Source: an uncultured Christensenellaceae bacterium (GTDB taxonomy: Bacteria > Bacillota > Clostridia > Christensenellales > Pumilibacteraceae). Taken from it: DNA of 64,000 bases. Location of the stretch: assembly GCA_910587455.1 (NCBI GenBank), contig CAJULK010000009.1, positions 1 to 64,000 on the forward strand. Reading direction: 5' to 3'. Positions 1 to 8,786 of this stretch are shown piece by piece; the stretch's first letter is position 1; each line of letters begins with the position of its first letter. The position numbers and the translations under genes are program-made. The notes under the pieces were generated by a model, which worked only from the letters and a program-made list of their open reading frames with translations, had not been told where the DNA came from and ran no database searches.

Positions 1-144
1 CACTCGGTTGTGCTTGTCCGTGGCGGCAGAGTGAAGGATTTGCCCGGTGTGCGGTATCACATCATTCGCGGTGCATTAGACACCGCAGGTGTTGCCAAAC
101 GCAAGCAAGCCCGCTCGAAGTACGGCGCTAAAAGAGCAAAATAA
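1..144 (+). CDS. rpsL: 30S ribosomal protein S12, C-terminal part (partial)
   Basis: The window opens inside this gene; 47 codons and the TAA stop remain. The translation runs through [17 protein letters not shown] and [16 protein letters not shown] and ends in a basic tail (SKYGAKRAK), which is the conserved C-terminus of S12. S12 lies at the decoding centre of the 30S subunit and affects accuracy. It is first in the str operon, with rpsG, fusA and tuf following in the usual order. The start codon and promoter are outside the window. Confidence 0.97.
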   Translation, partial: HSVVLVRGGRVKDLPGVRYHIIRGALDTAGVAKRKQARSKYGAKRAK

Positions 145-281
145 TTTTCTCGGTGCGCGGCGCGGGCTGCGCGCTTTGAAAGGTTGCTTTTTTATGCTCG
201 CTTGTTTTCCGTGCCCGACTGTCGGGCGGACAGGCGCAACGGAGCGGACGCTCCACAAAAAATCGAAAAGGAGGCAAAATC
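145..281 (+). other. rpsL-rpsG intercistronic leader with hairpins
   Basis: This 137-nt spacer is long for a str operon and contains short GC-rich inverted repeats, for example GGAGC/GCTCC around 242-255 and CCCGAC/GTCGGG around 214-227. In Escherichia coli S7 binds the rpsL-rpsG spacer for feedback control. Whether this spacer does the same is inference only; no homologous structure was demonstrated. An AAAGGAGG ribosome site closes it before rpsG. Confidence 0.4.
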
Positions 282-752
282 ATGCCGAGAAGAAGCGGGG
301 TTCCCAAAAGGGATGTTTTACCCGACCCTATTTATAATAACAAGGTCGTCGCCAAGCTCGTCAATCAGATAATGATGGACGGCAAAAAGGGCACGGCTCA
401 GGCTATCGTTTACGGCGCGTTTGGCATTATGAAAGAAAAAATGTCGCTCGAGCCGGTAGATGTTTTCGAGCAGGCTATGGCAAACGTAAAGCCGCAGCTC
501 GAAGTCAAGGCGCGTCGCGTTGGCGGTTCGACTTATCAGGTTCCGCTCGAGATCCGCGCCGAGCGTCAGCAGACGCTCGCGATCCGTTGGATCGTTATGT
601 TCTCGCGCAAGCGCGGCGAAAAAACGATGGAAGAACGGCTTGCCGCAGAGCTTATGGATGCGTATAACAACACCGGCGCGGCTGTAAAGCGCAAAGAAGA
701 AATGCACCGCGTTGCGGAAGCGAACAAGGCGTTTGCGCATTACCGTTGGTAA
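282..752 (+). CDS. rpsG: 30S ribosomal protein S7
   Basis: 156 residues, the normal S7 length. It starts [16 protein letters not shown] and contains [16 protein letters not shown], a hallmark of the family, then ends AHYRW. S7 nucleates assembly of the 30S head and contacts 16S rRNA at the E site. A strong AAAGGAGG site lies just upstream of the ATG. It is second in the str operon, between rpsL and fusA, with 36 nt to fusA. Confidence 0.98.
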   Translation: MPRRSGVPKRDVLPDPIYNNKVVAKLVNQIMMDGKKGTAQAIVYGAFGIMKEKMSLEPVDVFEQAMANVKPQLEVKARRVGGSTYQVPLEIRAERQQTLAIRWIVMFSRKRGEKTMEERLAAELMDAYNNTGAAVKRKEEMHRVAEANKAFAHYRW

Positions 753-788
753 TGGCGCGCCCACCCATTTGAGAAAGAGGCAATTTTT

Positions 789-2891
789 ATGGCAAGACAA
801 TTCGCATTGGAAAACACGCGCAACATAGGTATTATGGCGCATATCGACGCGGGCAAAACCACGACCTCCGAGCGTATTTTGTTCTACACCGGCAAGGTGC
901 ACAAGATAGGCGAGGTTCACGACGGCGGCGCCACCATGGACTGGATGGTTCAGGAGCAGGAGCGCGGTATAACCATTACTTCGGCGGCTACGACCACGCA
1001 GTGGCGTACTTCGCCCTCCGCGCCCATGACGCGTATCAACCTTATAGATACGCCGGGGCACGTTGACTTTACCGTCGAGGTCGAGCGTTCGCTCAAAGTA
1101 TTGGACGGCGCCGTCGCGGTGTTCTGCGCAAAAGGCGGCGTCGAGCCGCAGTCCGAAACCGTTTGGCGTCAGGCGGACAAGTACGGCGTTCCCCGTATTG
1201 CTTACGTCAACAAGATGGATATCAACGGCGCAAACTTCTTCAACGTGCTCAACATGATGAAGACGCGTCTCGGTGCGCACCCCGTTGCGTTGCAGATCCC
1301 GATCGGCAAGGAAGACACCTTTAAGGGCATGATCGACCTTGTTACCATGAAAGCGGAGATCTACGAGGACGACCTCGGCAACGTTATCAACGAGACCGAG
1401 ATACCCGACGAGCTCAGAGCGCAGGCGGACGAATATCACAATATCCTTATGGAAGCCGTCGCCGAAACGGACGACGAACTTATGGAGCGTTTCTTTGCGG
1501 GCGAGGAGATCACCGTTGACGAGATCCGCGCCGCCGTGCGTAAAGCGACGCTCAACATGACGATGAACCCCGTGTTCTGCGGCTCGTCGTACAAAAACAA
1601 GGGCGTGCAGAAGCTGCTCGACGCTGTAGTTTACTATCTGCCCAGCCCCGTGGATATAGCGCACATAAAAGGCACCGAGCCCGGCAAGGAAGAGGAAGCC
1701 GAGCGCAAAACGGACGACAAAGAACCGTTCTCCGGTCTTGCGTTCAAGATCGCTGCCGACCCGTTTGTGGGTAAGCTCGCGTTCTTCCGCTGCTACAGCG
1801 GCGTATGTCCCGCAGGTTCTTACGTGCTCAATTCCACCAAAAACAAAAAGGAACGCGTCGGCCGCGTGCTCTTGATGCATGCCAATTCGCGTACTGATAT
1901 CGAAGAAATACGCGCGGGCGATATCTGCGCCATCGTCGGACTTAAAGATACGACGACGGGCGATACGCTTTGCGATCCGGCGCACCCCATCGTTCTCGAG
2001 AGCATGGAGTTCCCCGAGCCGGTTATCCGCGTAGCCATCGAGCCCAAGACCAAAGCCGGTCAGGAAAAGATGACTATGGCGCTTATAAAGCTCGCGGAAG
2101 AAGATCCCACGTTCAAGACCTATACCGATCAGGAAACGGGTCAGACGATCATAGCGGGTATGGGCGAGCTTCACCTCGACATTATCGTAGACAGACTTTT
2201 GCGCGAGTTCAAAGTGGAAGCCAACGTCGGTAAACCGCAGGTCGCATATCGCGAAACGATCCGCAAAAAGGTCGAGGCGGAAGGCAAGTACATCCGTCAG
2301 AGCGGCGGTAAAGGTCAGTACGGGCACTGCAAGATCATTATGGAGCCGCAGGAACAGGGCAAAGGTTACACGTTCGAGGATAAGACCGTCGGCGGTTCGG
2401 TTCCCAAGGAATATATCCCCGCGGTCGATAACGGTATTCAGGAAGCGCGCATGAGCGGCATCCTTGCCGGTTACGAATGTGTAGACTTTAAGGTCACTCT
2501 TTACGACGGAAGCTATCACGAAGTCGACTCGTCCGAAATGGCGTTCAAGATCGCAGGCTCTATGGCGTTTAAGGACGGTATGAAAAAGGGCGACGCGTTC
2601 CTTCTCGAACCCATCATGAAAGTGGACGTAACGCTTCCCGACGAGTATCTCGGCGACGTTATGGGCAACGTAAGCTCGCGCCGCGGCACGATATTCGGCA
2701 CCGATCTCGTAAACGGCAGCCAGATCATTCACGCCGAGATCCCGCTTTCCGAAATGTTCGGTTATGCGACCGATCTCCGTTCGCGCACGCAGGGCAGGGG
2801 CAACTACACTATGCAGTTCGACCACTACGCCGAAGTGCCGCGCAACATCGCGGAAAAGGTTATCGGCGAGCGCAGCAAGGCGCAGGCGTAA
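789..2891 (+). CDS. fusA: Elongation factor G
   Basis: 700 residues, slightly longer than the usual ~690. The N-terminal GTPase domain shows [12 protein letters not shown] (P-loop), GITITSAAT (switch I), DTPGHVDF (G3) and NKMD (G4). Domain IV carries [10 protein letters not shown] near residue 500 and the C-terminus has [14 protein letters not shown] drives GTP-dependent translocation of tRNA and mRNA and helps recycle ribosomes. It is co-directional with rpsG, with a GAAAGAGG ribosome site. The residue 40-100 region carries a few extra residues relative to typical EF-G, which does not change the assignment. Confidence 0.98.
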   Translation: MARQFALENTRNIGIMAHIDAGKTTTSERILFYTGKVHKIGEVHDGGATMDWMVQEQERGITITSAATTTQWRTSPSAPMTRINLIDTPGHVDFTVEVERSLKVLDGAVAVFCAKGGVEPQSETVWRQADKYGVPRIAYVNKMDINGANFFNVLNMMKTRLGAHPVALQIPIGKEDTFKGMIDLVTMKAEIYEDDLGNVINETEIPDELRAQADEYHNILMEAVAETDDELMERFFAGEEITVDEIRAAVRKATLNMTMNPVFCGSSYKNKGVQKLLDAVVYYLPSPVDIAHIKGTEPGKEEEAERKTDDKEPFSGLAFKIAADPFVGKLAFFRCYSGVCPAGSYVLNSTKNKKERVGRVLLMHANSRTDIEEIRAGDICAIVGLKDTTTGDTLCDPAHPIVLESMEFPEPVIRVAIEPKTKAGQEKMTMALIKLAEEDPTFKTYTDQETGQTIIAGMGELHLDIIVDRLLREFKVEANVGKPQVAYRETIRKKVEAEGKYIRQSGGKGQYGHCKIIMEPQEQGKGYTFEDKTVGGSVPKEYIPAVDNGIQEARMSGILAGYECVDFKVTLYDGSYHEVDSSEMAFKIAGSMAFKDGMKKGDAFLLEPIMKVDVTLPDEYLGDVMGNVSSRRGTIFGTDLVNGSQIIHAEIPLSEMFGYATDLRSRTQGRGNYTMQFDHYAEVPRNIAEKVIGERSKAQA

Positions 2892-2902
2892 ACTTGTCGA
2901 TT

Positions 2903-2940
2903 AGCTCCGACTCGACGCACAAAATCGCGTCGGTCGGCTC
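2903..2940 (+). other. Hairpin between fusA and tuf
   Basis: CCGAC-T-CGACGC at about 2906-2918 pairs with GCGTCGGTCGG at about 2927-2937, leaving one bulged T. It follows the fusA stop but is followed by an A-run rather than a T-run, so it is not a classical terminator for the plus strand. It may attenuate readthrough or mark the 3' end of the rpsL-fusA message. Confidence 0.45.
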
Positions 2941-3027
2941 AAAAAATCGTTAAATCCGTATTTCAGAACCGCGGTTTTGCCTTGCGCGGGCACGGATAAA
3001 ATCTTTTGAAAATCAATGTCAAAACGG

Positions 3028-3056
3028 TTGAGATTTTTCGAAAGGCATGATATAAT
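3028..3056 (+). promoter_or_regulatory. tuf promoter
   Basis: TTGAGA (3028-3033), a 17-bp spacer and a consensus TATAAT (3051-3056) lie about 43 nt upstream of the tuf ATG. A GGAGGA ribosome site follows. It would let EF-Tu be expressed above the level of the str operon. Confidence 0.85.
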
Positions 3057-3098
3057 AAGGCAAACAAATAAAAAGAAAAATTCCGGAGGAATAAAATA

Positions 3099-4301
3099 AT
3101 GGCAAAGGCAAAATTCGACAGAAGCAAGCCGCACGTCAACATCGGCACGATCGGTCACGTCGATCACGGCAAGACCACGCTTACCGCAGCTATCACTATG
3201 GTTCTCGCGGCTAAGGGCTTGGCTGAACAGATGAGATATGACCAGATCGACAAAGCGCCGGAGGAAAAAGCGCGCGGAATCACCATCAACACCTCGCACG
3301 TCGAGTATCAGACGGAAAACCGTCACTACGCGCACGTCGACTGCCCGGGGCACGCAGACTATGTTAAAAACATGATCACGGGTGCCGCTCAGATGGACGG
3401 CGCTATCCTCGTTGTCGCCGCAACCGACGGCGTTATGCCTCAGACCCGTGAGCACATCGTTCTCGCGCGTCAGGTCGGCGTTCCCAGAATCTGCGTGTTC
3501 ATGAACAAGACCGATCAAGTAGACGATCCCGAAATGTTGGAGCTCGTCGAGATGGAAGTTCGTGACCTTCTCAGCCAGTACGGCTTTGACGGCGACAATG
3601 CTCCCGTCGTTCCCGGCAGCGCGCTCAAAGCGCTCGAAGCGGCTCAGTCCGGCAATGCGAGCGATCCCGCTTGCGAATGCATCATGAAGCTCATGGCGGA
3701 AGTCGATAAGTACATTCCGACCCCCGAGCGCGATGTGGACAAGCCCTTCCTTATGCCTGTCGAGGATATATTCACGATCACCGGCCGCGGCACCGTTGCT
3801 ACGGGCCGTGTCGAGCGCGGCGCGATCAAAGTAGGCGACCCCGTCGAAATCGTCGGTATCAGAGCTACGAAGAGCTCGGTCGTTACCGGTATCGAAATGT
3901 TCCGCAAGACGCTTGATTCCGCTCAGTCGGGTGACAACGCGGGTATCCTTCTCCGCGGCGTAGACCGTAAAGACATCGAGCGCGGACAGGTTATAGCCAA
4001 ACCCGGCTCCATCACCCCGCACACCGAGTTCAAAGCAGAAGTTTACGTTTTGAAGAAAGAGGAAGGCGGCAGACATACCCCGTTCTTTAACGGCTACCGT
4101 CCGCAGTTCTACTTCCGTACGACCGACGTTACCGGCTTGGTCGAGCTTCCGAAGGGCGTAGAAATGGTTACCCCCGGCGACAACGTAACGATGACTGTTC
4201 AGCTCATCCACCCGATCGCTGCCGAGAAAGGACTCCGCTTCGCTATCCGCGAGGGCGGCAGAACGGTCGGCTCGGGCGTTGTTACCGAGATCATCAAATA
4301 A
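3099..4301 (+). CDS. tuf: Elongation factor Tu
   Basis: 400 residues. It shows [10 protein letters not shown] (P-loop), [13 protein letters not shown] (switch I), [22 protein letters not shown] cut across the G3 region, and NKTD (G4). Domains II and III follow, with [10 protein letters not shown] and a C-terminal VTEIIK. EF-Tu delivers aminoacyl-tRNA to the ribosomal A site. It has its own promoter upstream and a strong terminator downstream. It is the only tuf copy in this window. Confidence 0.98.
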   Translation: MAKAKFDRSKPHVNIGTIGHVDHGKTTLTAAITMVLAAKGLAEQMRYDQIDKAPEEKARGITINTSHVEYQTENRHYAHVDCPGHADYVKNMITGAAQMDGAILVVAATDGVMPQTREHIVLARQVGVPRICVFMNKTDQVDDPEMLELVEMEVRDLLSQYGFDGDNAPVVPGSALKALEAAQSGNASDPACECIMKLMAEVDKYIPTPERDVDKPFLMPVEDIFTITGRGTVATGRVERGAIKVGDPVEIVGIRATKSSVVTGIEMFRKTLDSAQSGDNAGILLRGVDRKDIERGQVIAKPGSITPHTEFKAEVYVLKKEEGGRHTPFFNGYRPQFYFRTTDVTGLVELPKGVEMVTPGDNVTMTVQLIHPIAAEKGLRFAIREGGRTVGSGVVTEIIK

Positions 4302-4338
4302 TTCGGTTTTGATTACCGTTTAATCGCAAAGCAAAAAG

Positions 4339-4366
4339 AACGATCCGTTTTTCGGATCGTTTTTTT
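4339..4366 (+). terminator. Rho-independent terminator of the str operon
   Basis: AACGATCCG (4339-4347) and CGGATCGTT (4353-4361) form a perfect 9-bp stem with a five-T loop, followed by a T-run to 4366. It ends the tuf transcript. Confidence 0.93.
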
Positions 4367-4386
4367 GTGGGGATGCGACTTGCTTC

Positions 4387-4540
4387 GTAGGACAGAGAGT
4401 TTTTATGTTAACGTTGTTTATAGTAGCTTCTCGCCGCAAGGCGAGCTGACGTCTGTCCTACTAAGTAAGTCCAAAGGTCTTATTCCGAGCGCGATGAATA
4501 ATCTCGTAAGTAACGCTGTCGGCGAAGGCTGAGATTATTC
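4387..4540. repeat. Compound palindromic intergenic repeat
   Basis: Two nested inverted repeats lie side by side. GTAGGACAGA (4387-4396) faces TCTGTCCTAC (4452-4461) and encloses a CTCGCC-GCAA-GGCGAG hairpin (4430-4445). GAATAATCTC (4496-4505) faces GAGATTATTC (4531-4540). The words CTTCGTAGGACA, AGCTTCTCGCCG and AAGTAACGCTGT recur near 46430-46620 and 34740, so this belongs to the dispersed repeat set of this genome. Confidence 0.7.
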
Positions 4541-4555
4541 GCGTCGCACGTTGAG

Positions 4556-4831
4556 TTATATATTTCTGCGTAAACGTTTGTTCAATATGTTAGGATCTAC
4601 GTCCCTCAGATCGTTGTATCCCAACAATTCGTTGGGATCTTCATCCAATAAACGACACACCAATAAAACGTCGTCGAGGCTCGGTTCTCTGTTGCCGTTT
4701 ATCCATCGGCTGATACATTGCTGAGTAGTGTACAGCTTGTCGGCAAGTTGCTGTTGAGACCAGCCTTTGACCGATAACGCATAACCGAGTTTTTCGCCGA
4801 ACTTGTTCAGTTTGACTGTTGACATCCGCAT
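4556..4831 (-). CDS. XRE-family helix-turn-helix regulator
   Basis: 91 residues. A Cro/CI-type HTH spans roughly residues 8-70: GEKLGYALSVKGWSQQQLAD, then the recognition segment TTQQCISRWINGNREPS and a closing helix with DEDPNELLGY. A GAGGTG site lies 4 nt before ATG 4831; the ATG two codons further in (4825) is spaced better and may be the true start. It is divergent from the small gene at 4926, and two direct repeats (4850-4897) lie between them, so autoregulation is likely. The flanks and the gene are more AT-rich than the neighbours. Target genes are unknown. Confidence 0.85.
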   Translation of the reverse strand: MRMSTVKLNKFGEKLGYALSVKGWSQQQLADKLYTTQQCISRWINGNREPSLDDVLLVCRLLDEDPNELLGYNDLRDVDPNILNKRLRRNI

Positions 4832-4849
4832 GTTTCACCTCATAATGAT

Positions 4850-4897
4850 TGTATGACAATATGGTGTGGCATGCTTAATGTATGACAATTCGGTGTG
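4850..4897. promoter_or_regulatory. Direct-repeat operator candidate
   Basis: TGTATGACAATATGGTGTG (4850-4868) and TGTATGACAATTCGGTGTG (4879-4897) match at 17 of 19 positions with a 29-bp period. They sit between the divergent genes starting at 4831 (minus) and 4926 (plus). They are plausible binding sites for the adjacent XRE protein. Confidence 0.6.
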
Positions 4898-4925
4898 AAT
4901 TATCGAACAATACGGGAGTGCATGA

Positions 4926-5180
4926 ATGGAAAATAATATGCTAAAAGAATTTGAACTGCCTATAACCGCTTCACGAACGTGCGATGTAGGTTGGCTCATC
5001 GTGGAAGCTTACTTGGACGGATTGGAATCGAGCGCGCGCGAATTGTTCGACGACATCGAATATAAAAATATGTTTGACGGCTTGCGAAAATACACTAACC
5101 GCAAACTTTATGGATGCGACGAGTTTAACATGGTCGATATAGAGCTGACGATCTATCAAGAACAGGAAGATACCGAGTAG
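4926..5180 (+). CDS. Small acidic protein of unknown function
   Basis: 84 residues, no family recognised. It is acidic, with ESSARELFDDIEYKNMFDGL in the middle and an EQEDTE tail. There is no signal peptide or membrane segment. A GGGAG ribosome site lies 8 nt before the ATG. It is divergent from the XRE gene and shares the direct-repeat region with it, so it is probably controlled by that regulator. A toxin-antitoxin role is possible from layout alone but nothing in the protein supports it. Confidence 0.7.
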   Translation: MENNMLKEFELPITASRTCDVGWLIVEAYLDGLESSARELFDDIEYKNMFDGLRKYTNRKLYGCDEFNMVDIELTIYQEQEDTE

Positions 5181-5237
5181 TATTTTTGCGTTGCAATAAC
5201 TTTGAGGGCGCTTCGCGCATTTTTTTCAAGTGAAAAA

Positions 5238-5261
5238 GCTCCCGAGCATTTGTTCGGGAGC
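5238..5261. terminator. Bidirectional terminator between convergent genes
   Basis: GCTCCCGA (5238-5245) and TCGGGAGC (5254-5261) form an 8-bp stem. On the minus strand the stem is followed by a CTTTTTCAC run, so it best serves the DUF1540 gene at 5322-5621; on the plus strand the tail is a weak CTTTG. Confidence 0.75.
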
Positions 5262-5321
5262 CTTTGCGCTATGCTGTATTCGTCGCCGTGAACGGCGGCT
5301 CGTATCTTCGGATGCGCTTTG

Positions 5322-5621
5322 TTATTTCTTAATGAACGTCAGACATTCGGCGGATCCGTCGTCCGCGGTGGAAACGGTTATGCCGTTTGCGATACAGCGC
5401 GTCGAGTGATTGAAAAGGCAGGGCGCGTTGCAGCATACGGCGGTATCGACCGAGTTGTCAGGTTTGGTAAACTCGACGGATGCTTCGGTCATGTTGTCGG
5501 CGTTTTCCGATTTGCTGTATGTCGTGCAGAAAGTGCCGCTCGATACGGCGATGTCCTTTGCGCAGCAGCAATATCCGTGATTATATTTGCAGTTTTTCTG
5601 ACCGCATTTAAGATCGTACAT
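5322..5621 (-). CDS. DUF1540 double-domain cysteine-rich protein
   Basis: 99 residues with two similar cysteine-rich modules. One is CGQKNCKYNHGYCCCAKDI followed by V and a distal C; the other is CCNAPCLFNHSTRCIANGI followed by V and a distal C. This C-x4-C-x-x-N pattern is that of DUF1540, a small, probably metal-binding family common in Clostridia. The frame is open further upstream, but the start at 5621 has an AAGGAGAT site and begins MYDLKCGQKNC as the family does. Function is unknown. Confidence 0.85.
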   Translation of the reverse strand: MYDLKCGQKNCKYNHGYCCCAKDIAVSSGTFCTTYSKSENADNMTEASVEFTKPDNSVDTAVCCNAPCLFNHSTRCIANGITVSTADDGSAECLTFIKK

Positions 5622-5691
5622 TGTATCTCCTTCGGCGGCGCAGCAGACTCGGTGCCGCCCGTGTTTTAATATAATTAGTATCGACATAACG

Positions 5692-5729
5692 TCGCGGTTT
5701 ATACGCGGATTTATGCGGCTAAACCGCGA
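5692..5729. other. Perfect 10-bp hairpin in divergent intergenic region
   Basis: TCGCGGTTTA (5692-5701) and TAAACCGCGA (5720-5729) are perfectly complementary with an 18-nt loop. It lies between the DUF1540 gene (minus) and the promoter at 5746. It could be an operator or an upstream terminator; the sequence does not decide. Confidence 0.5.
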
Positions 5730-5745
5730 AATTCGGCATATACCG

Positions 5746-5774
5746 TTGATTTACACCGCCGAATATGTTATAGT
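5746..5774 (+). promoter_or_regulatory. Promoter, probably giving a leaderless message
   Basis: TTGATT (5746-5751), 17 bp, TATAGT (5769-5774). The GTG start codon of the next gene is at 5781, six nt after the -10 box, exactly where transcription should begin. No Shine-Dalgarno sequence can fit. Confidence 0.7.
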
Positions 5775-5780
5775 ATTTCG

Positions 5781-6932
5781 GTGAACATCGGTTTGTCGCA
5801 AAAGCTCGGCGCATTGCGTCGGGACAATATCAATGCCGAAGCGCTGCGGCGCGTGCCGTCGTACGGAATTTCGCCGTTCGAGACGGCTGCGTACGCTTTG
5901 CCGCCCGTGCTGCTCGTAATGGCGGGCGCGATGCCGTCGGCTGCGATAGTGCTGATGCCGATGATTTTGCCGTTTTTGTATATTCTGTTCAGACGGTTCG
6001 GGATATATTTTCCGCTTGCGTGCGTGTGCGTTTACGGCGCTGCGGCGCTTACGCTCAATTACGACATACTGACGGTGATATACTTTGTTACGCTTGTCTT
6101 TGCTCTGTTCGGGCTTGTGCTGTCGGCACAGCTGTCGCCCTATCTTCTGTGCGCCGCAGTAGCTGTGGTTTTTGCCGTCGTCGGCGCGTTTGTCGGCATG
6201 GGCATAGTAAGGCTTGCGGAGGGCAAGCCGCTCGGCGACGTCGCTTCCGATTACGTCAAAGCCGAAAGCGAAGATCCCGTTATCGGATATTTTATATTCG
6301 AATCGTTTGCCGCTGCCGATTTTCCGGCGAGCGCCGATAAACCCGAGCCGTCCGATCCCAATTACGAGTCGGCGGCGGTCGAATACTTTGCGGAGATCGC
6401 GCGGAAAGAACTCGATCTGTATGCGCCGTACTACTGCATACACTTCGGCGGCTTGACGGGCGCAATAGCGTATTTCGTTTCGGTGATCGTAAACCGACGG
6501 ACGGCGGGCAAGAACGACGTAGGCGCAACCGAAGCGCAGATACGTCTGTCGTCGCGTGCGCTCGGCGGCGTGCGCCCCGAAAGCACGGCTATTGCCGATA
6601 TGCGCGTGCCAAGACTGTTTCTTGCGGCGTGCGTAGCGCCGTCATTGATAGCGGGGCTTGTGCTCGAACTGCTCGGCGGCTACGGCGCGCTCGCTTCTAT
6701 CGTTATGCATGCGTTCGTCACACTGCCTGCGAGCATGAGCTTTTTTGCGCTCATGTGTTTTTTCGCGTCGTTGTTCCGCGGCAAAGCGCAGGCGGCGGCG
6801 AACGTGGTCGTTGCGGTCTGCGGCGCCGTGCTCGTTGTGTTTCCCGCGGCGATGTTTATCGCGTCGATAATCGGTGTTTGCGATATTTTGTTGAATCTTA
6901 GGTTTTGGACGCGGTTTATAATGTCGGGCTGA
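5781..6932 (+). CDS. YybS-like (DUF2232-type) polytopic membrane protein
   Basis: 383 residues with a GTG start. There are about eight hydrophobic segments: four to five in residues 35-150, one near 220-235 and three in 275-375, with a soluble stretch at about 150-215. In Bacillota a DUF2232/YybS membrane protein commonly precedes rplI, and this gene is directly upstream of rplI. The assignment rests on length, topology and that context, not on a sharp motif. The usual gdpP (yybT) gene is missing between them. The molecular function of the family is not established. Confidence 0.55.
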   Translation: MNIGLSQKLGALRRDNINAEALRRVPSYGISPFETAAYALPPVLLVMAGAMPSAAIVLMPMILPFLYILFRRFGIYFPLACVCVYGAAALTLNYDILTVIYFVTLVFALFGLVLSAQLSPYLLCAAVAVVFAVVGAFVGMGIVRLAEGKPLGDVASDYVKAESEDPVIGYFIFESFAAADFPASADKPEPSDPNYESAAVEYFAEIARKELDLYAPYYCIHFGGLTGAIAYFVSVIVNRRTAGKNDVGATEAQIRLSSRALGGVRPESTAIADMRVPRLFLAACVAPSLIAGLVLELLGGYGALASIVMHAFVTLPASMSFFALMCFFASLFRGKAQAAANVVVAVCGAVLVVFPAAMFIASIIGVCDILLNLRFWTRFIMSG

Positions 6933-6953
6933 TATTCGGTGCGTAGCGAACGC

Positions 6954-6982
6954 TTGACAAAGGTGACGCGATTTGTTAAAAT
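6954..6982 (+). promoter_or_regulatory. rplI promoter
   Basis: TTGACA (6954-6959), 17 bp, TAAAAT (6977-6982), then an AAAGGAG ribosome site (6986-6992) and ATG at 7000. Confidence 0.85.
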
Positions 6983-6999
6983 AACAAAGGAGATAGGTT

Positions 7000-7446
7000 A
7001 TGAAAGTTATATTGCTTAAAGACGTAAAAGCACAGGGTAAGGAAGGCGACGTCGTGGAGGTTTCGGACGGTTACGCCCGCAACTATCTTTTGCCCAACAA
7101 CCTCGCAAAACCCGCGACGGCGACGGCGCTCAACAGCATTAAAATAGCAAAAGAAGCGGAAATTCGCAGACGCAAGATCGAGCACGACGAGGCCGTGGAG
7201 CTGTGCAAAAAACTCGCAGGACTTACGGTTACGGTCAAGATCCGTACGGGCGCGAACGGAAAACTCTTCGGCGCGCTCAATACCGCAGCTATTGCGGACG
7301 CGCTCAAAGCCGTGGGCGTCGAGCTTGACAAAAAGAAGATCGTGCTGTCCGAACCTATCAAAACTTTAGGCAGGCATGTCGTGACGGTCAAGCCTTTTGC
7401 CGAAGTTTCCGGCAAGCTCACCGTAAACGTCGTTGCGGAAGCCTGA
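7000..7446 (+). CDS. rplI: 50S ribosomal protein L9
   Basis: 148 residues, normal length. The N-terminal domain has the L9 signature MKVILLKDVKAQGKEGDVVEV interrupted here after KEG, then DGYARNYLLPNNLA. A charged linker helix follows (about 45-75) and a C-terminal domain with GANGKLFGALNTAAIADAL. L9 binds domain V of 23S rRNA and restrains frameshifting. It has its own promoter and a good ribosome site. It ends 128 nt before pdxS. Confidence 0.97.
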   Translation: MKVILLKDVKAQGKEGDVVEVSDGYARNYLLPNNLAKPATATALNSIKIAKEAEIRRRKIEHDEAVELCKKLAGLTVTVKIRTGANGKLFGALNTAAIADALKAVGVELDKKKIVLSEPIKTLGRHVVTVKPFAEVSGKLTVNVVAEA

Positions 7447-7574
7447 CGCATACATAAGCTGTTATCGGTAAAGATCACCCTGCGCCGTGCGTGCGGAAAT
7501 TTGCGAGAGTATGCGCCGCGGCTCGGCATGACGGTATAAATGTAAATTCGGGCGGAAAGCCCAAGGAGTATATT

Positions 7575-8474
7575 ATGGCAGTCAAAGACGATAAATCGGC
7601 AAACAGAAAGTTACTAAACCGCAATCTTGCGCAAATGCTCAAAGGCGGCGTTATTATGGACGTTACCGATCCGGAACAGGCGATGATCGCCGAGCAAGCC
7701 GGTGCGGTGGCGGTCATGGCGCTCGAGCGCGTTCCCGCTGATATACGCAAAGAGGGCGGCGTTGCGCGTATGTCCGATCCCAAAATGATTTCTGAGATTC
7801 AACGCGCAGTATCCATTCCCGTAATGGCTAAGGTGCGTATCGGACACTTTGTCGAGGCGCAGATACTCGAAGCCATCAAGATCGACTACATAGACGAGAG
7901 CGAGGTGCTCACGCCCGCCGACGACATGTACCATATAGACAAGAGCAAGTTCGAAACGCCGTTCGTTTGCGGCGCGCGCGATCTCGGCGAAGCACTTCGC
8001 CGTATCGTCGAGGGCGCGTCCATGATCCGCACCAAGGGCGAAGCGGGCACGGGCAATGTTGTCGAAGCGGTCAGGCATATGCGCAAAATGCGCTCACAGA
8101 TCGCCGAGGTCGCCGCTCTTCCCACCGAGCAGCTCCCTACATACGCCAAGGATATAGGCGCGCCGCTCGATCTCGTTCGCTACGTCGCCAAGAACAAGGC
8201 GCTGCCCGTTGTCAACTTTGCCGCGGGCGGCATAGCCACTCCCGCAGACGCCGCGCTCATGATGCAGCTCGGTGCGGACGGAGTGTTCGTCGGCAGCGGT
8301 ATATTTAAGTCGTCCGACGCAAAGGCGCGTGCCGCCGCGATCGTCAAAGCCGTGGCGTACTACGCCGATCCCGCCATTCTTGCGAGCGTCAGCTACGGTC
8401 TCGGAAAAGCCATGGACAGTGTTGACGTTAATGGGTTGGGGGAGAATGAGCGGTTCGCCAAGCGCGGCTGGTAG
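7575..8474 (+). CDS. pdxS: Pyridoxal 5'-phosphate synthase subunit PdxS
   Basis: 299 residues. It makes PLP from ribose 5-phosphate, glyceraldehyde 3-phosphate and ammonia supplied by PdxT. Seen are [37 protein letters not shown], the lysine of MAKVRIGHF, and the phosphate-binding [10 protein letters not shown]; it ends AKRGW. The frame is open upstream of 7575, but this ATG has an AAGGAG site 6 nt away and matches the family N-terminus. pdxT follows after an unusually long 312-nt gap. Confidence 0.97.
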   Translation: MAVKDDKSANRKLLNRNLAQMLKGGVIMDVTDPEQAMIAEQAGAVAVMALERVPADIRKEGGVARMSDPKMISEIQRAVSIPVMAKVRIGHFVEAQILEAIKIDYIDESEVLTPADDMYHIDKSKFETPFVCGARDLGEALRRIVEGASMIRTKGEAGTGNVVEAVRHMRKMRSQIAEVAALPTEQLPTYAKDIGAPLDLVRYVAKNKALPVVNFAAGGIATPADAALMMQLGADGVFVGSGIFKSSDAKARAAAIVKAVAYYADPAILASVSYGLGKAMDSVDVNGLGENERFAKRGW

Positions 8475-8499
8475 TTTTTCGGCGTATGCATTTCGATAT

Positions 8500-8600
8500 A
8501 GTGCGTCAGCCTTCGCGTCGCCCTCGGTCATTTGTGTAAACTCCCGTCGGGCGACGCTCGGACTTCCTGCTCTATCGAGCGCCTACACATAAAACGCACT
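8500..8600 (+). ncRNA. Candidate structured RNA element in the pdxS-pdxT spacer
   Basis: Four complementary segments nest in 101 nt. Closing stem: AGTGCGT (8500-8506) with ACGCACT (8594-8600). Hairpin: GCGTCGCCC (8515-8523) with GGGCGACGC (8549-8557), a perfect 9 bp. Its loop carries TGTGTA (8533-8538), complementary to TACACA (8584-8589) outside the hairpin, so an H-type pseudoknot is possible. CTCG (8557-8560) can also pair with CGAG (8576-8579), competing by one base. No known riboswitch class was recognised. A palindromic mobile repeat is the main alternative. Confidence 0.4.
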
Positions 8601-8786
8601 CTGAAACGGCTGTCAAGCAGGTGGGGCTACGCGCCCGTCGCGACCGCCGTCTGTCGGCTGTCCGCCTCGGAAGTCGCAGCGCGGCTGATATTCGAGGCGG
8701 GACGTTTGCCCGAACAATGTTTCAAAGACATTCTTGTGACCAACATAGGAAAAGCAAATAACGGTTATAAGGAGATTATCGAATAA
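8601..8786 (+). other. pdxS-pdxT spacer, open frame of doubtful coding value
   Basis: One frame stays open from about 8532 to a TAA at 8784-8786 that abuts the pdxT ATG (TAAATG). Its last ~60 codons look protein-like (for example SASEVAARLIFEAGRLPEQ) and use codons typical of this genome. However, the only initiation codon is a TTG at 8532 inside the structured element, and no ribosome site precedes it. It may be a gene remnant. The segment ends with AAGGAG, which serves pdxT. Confidence 0.3.

Noticed and set aside
318..2825. 835-codon open frame antisense to fusA
   Set aside because: It mirrors fusA exactly and has no ribosome site. The GC-rich codon use of this genome (few TTA, CTA and TCA codons) leaves antisense frames open. 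The translation has no family features.
4556..5180. Toxin-antitoxin pair
   Set aside because: The genes are divergent rather than in tandem, and the small acidic protein shows no toxin fold or motif. Only the HTH is recognised.
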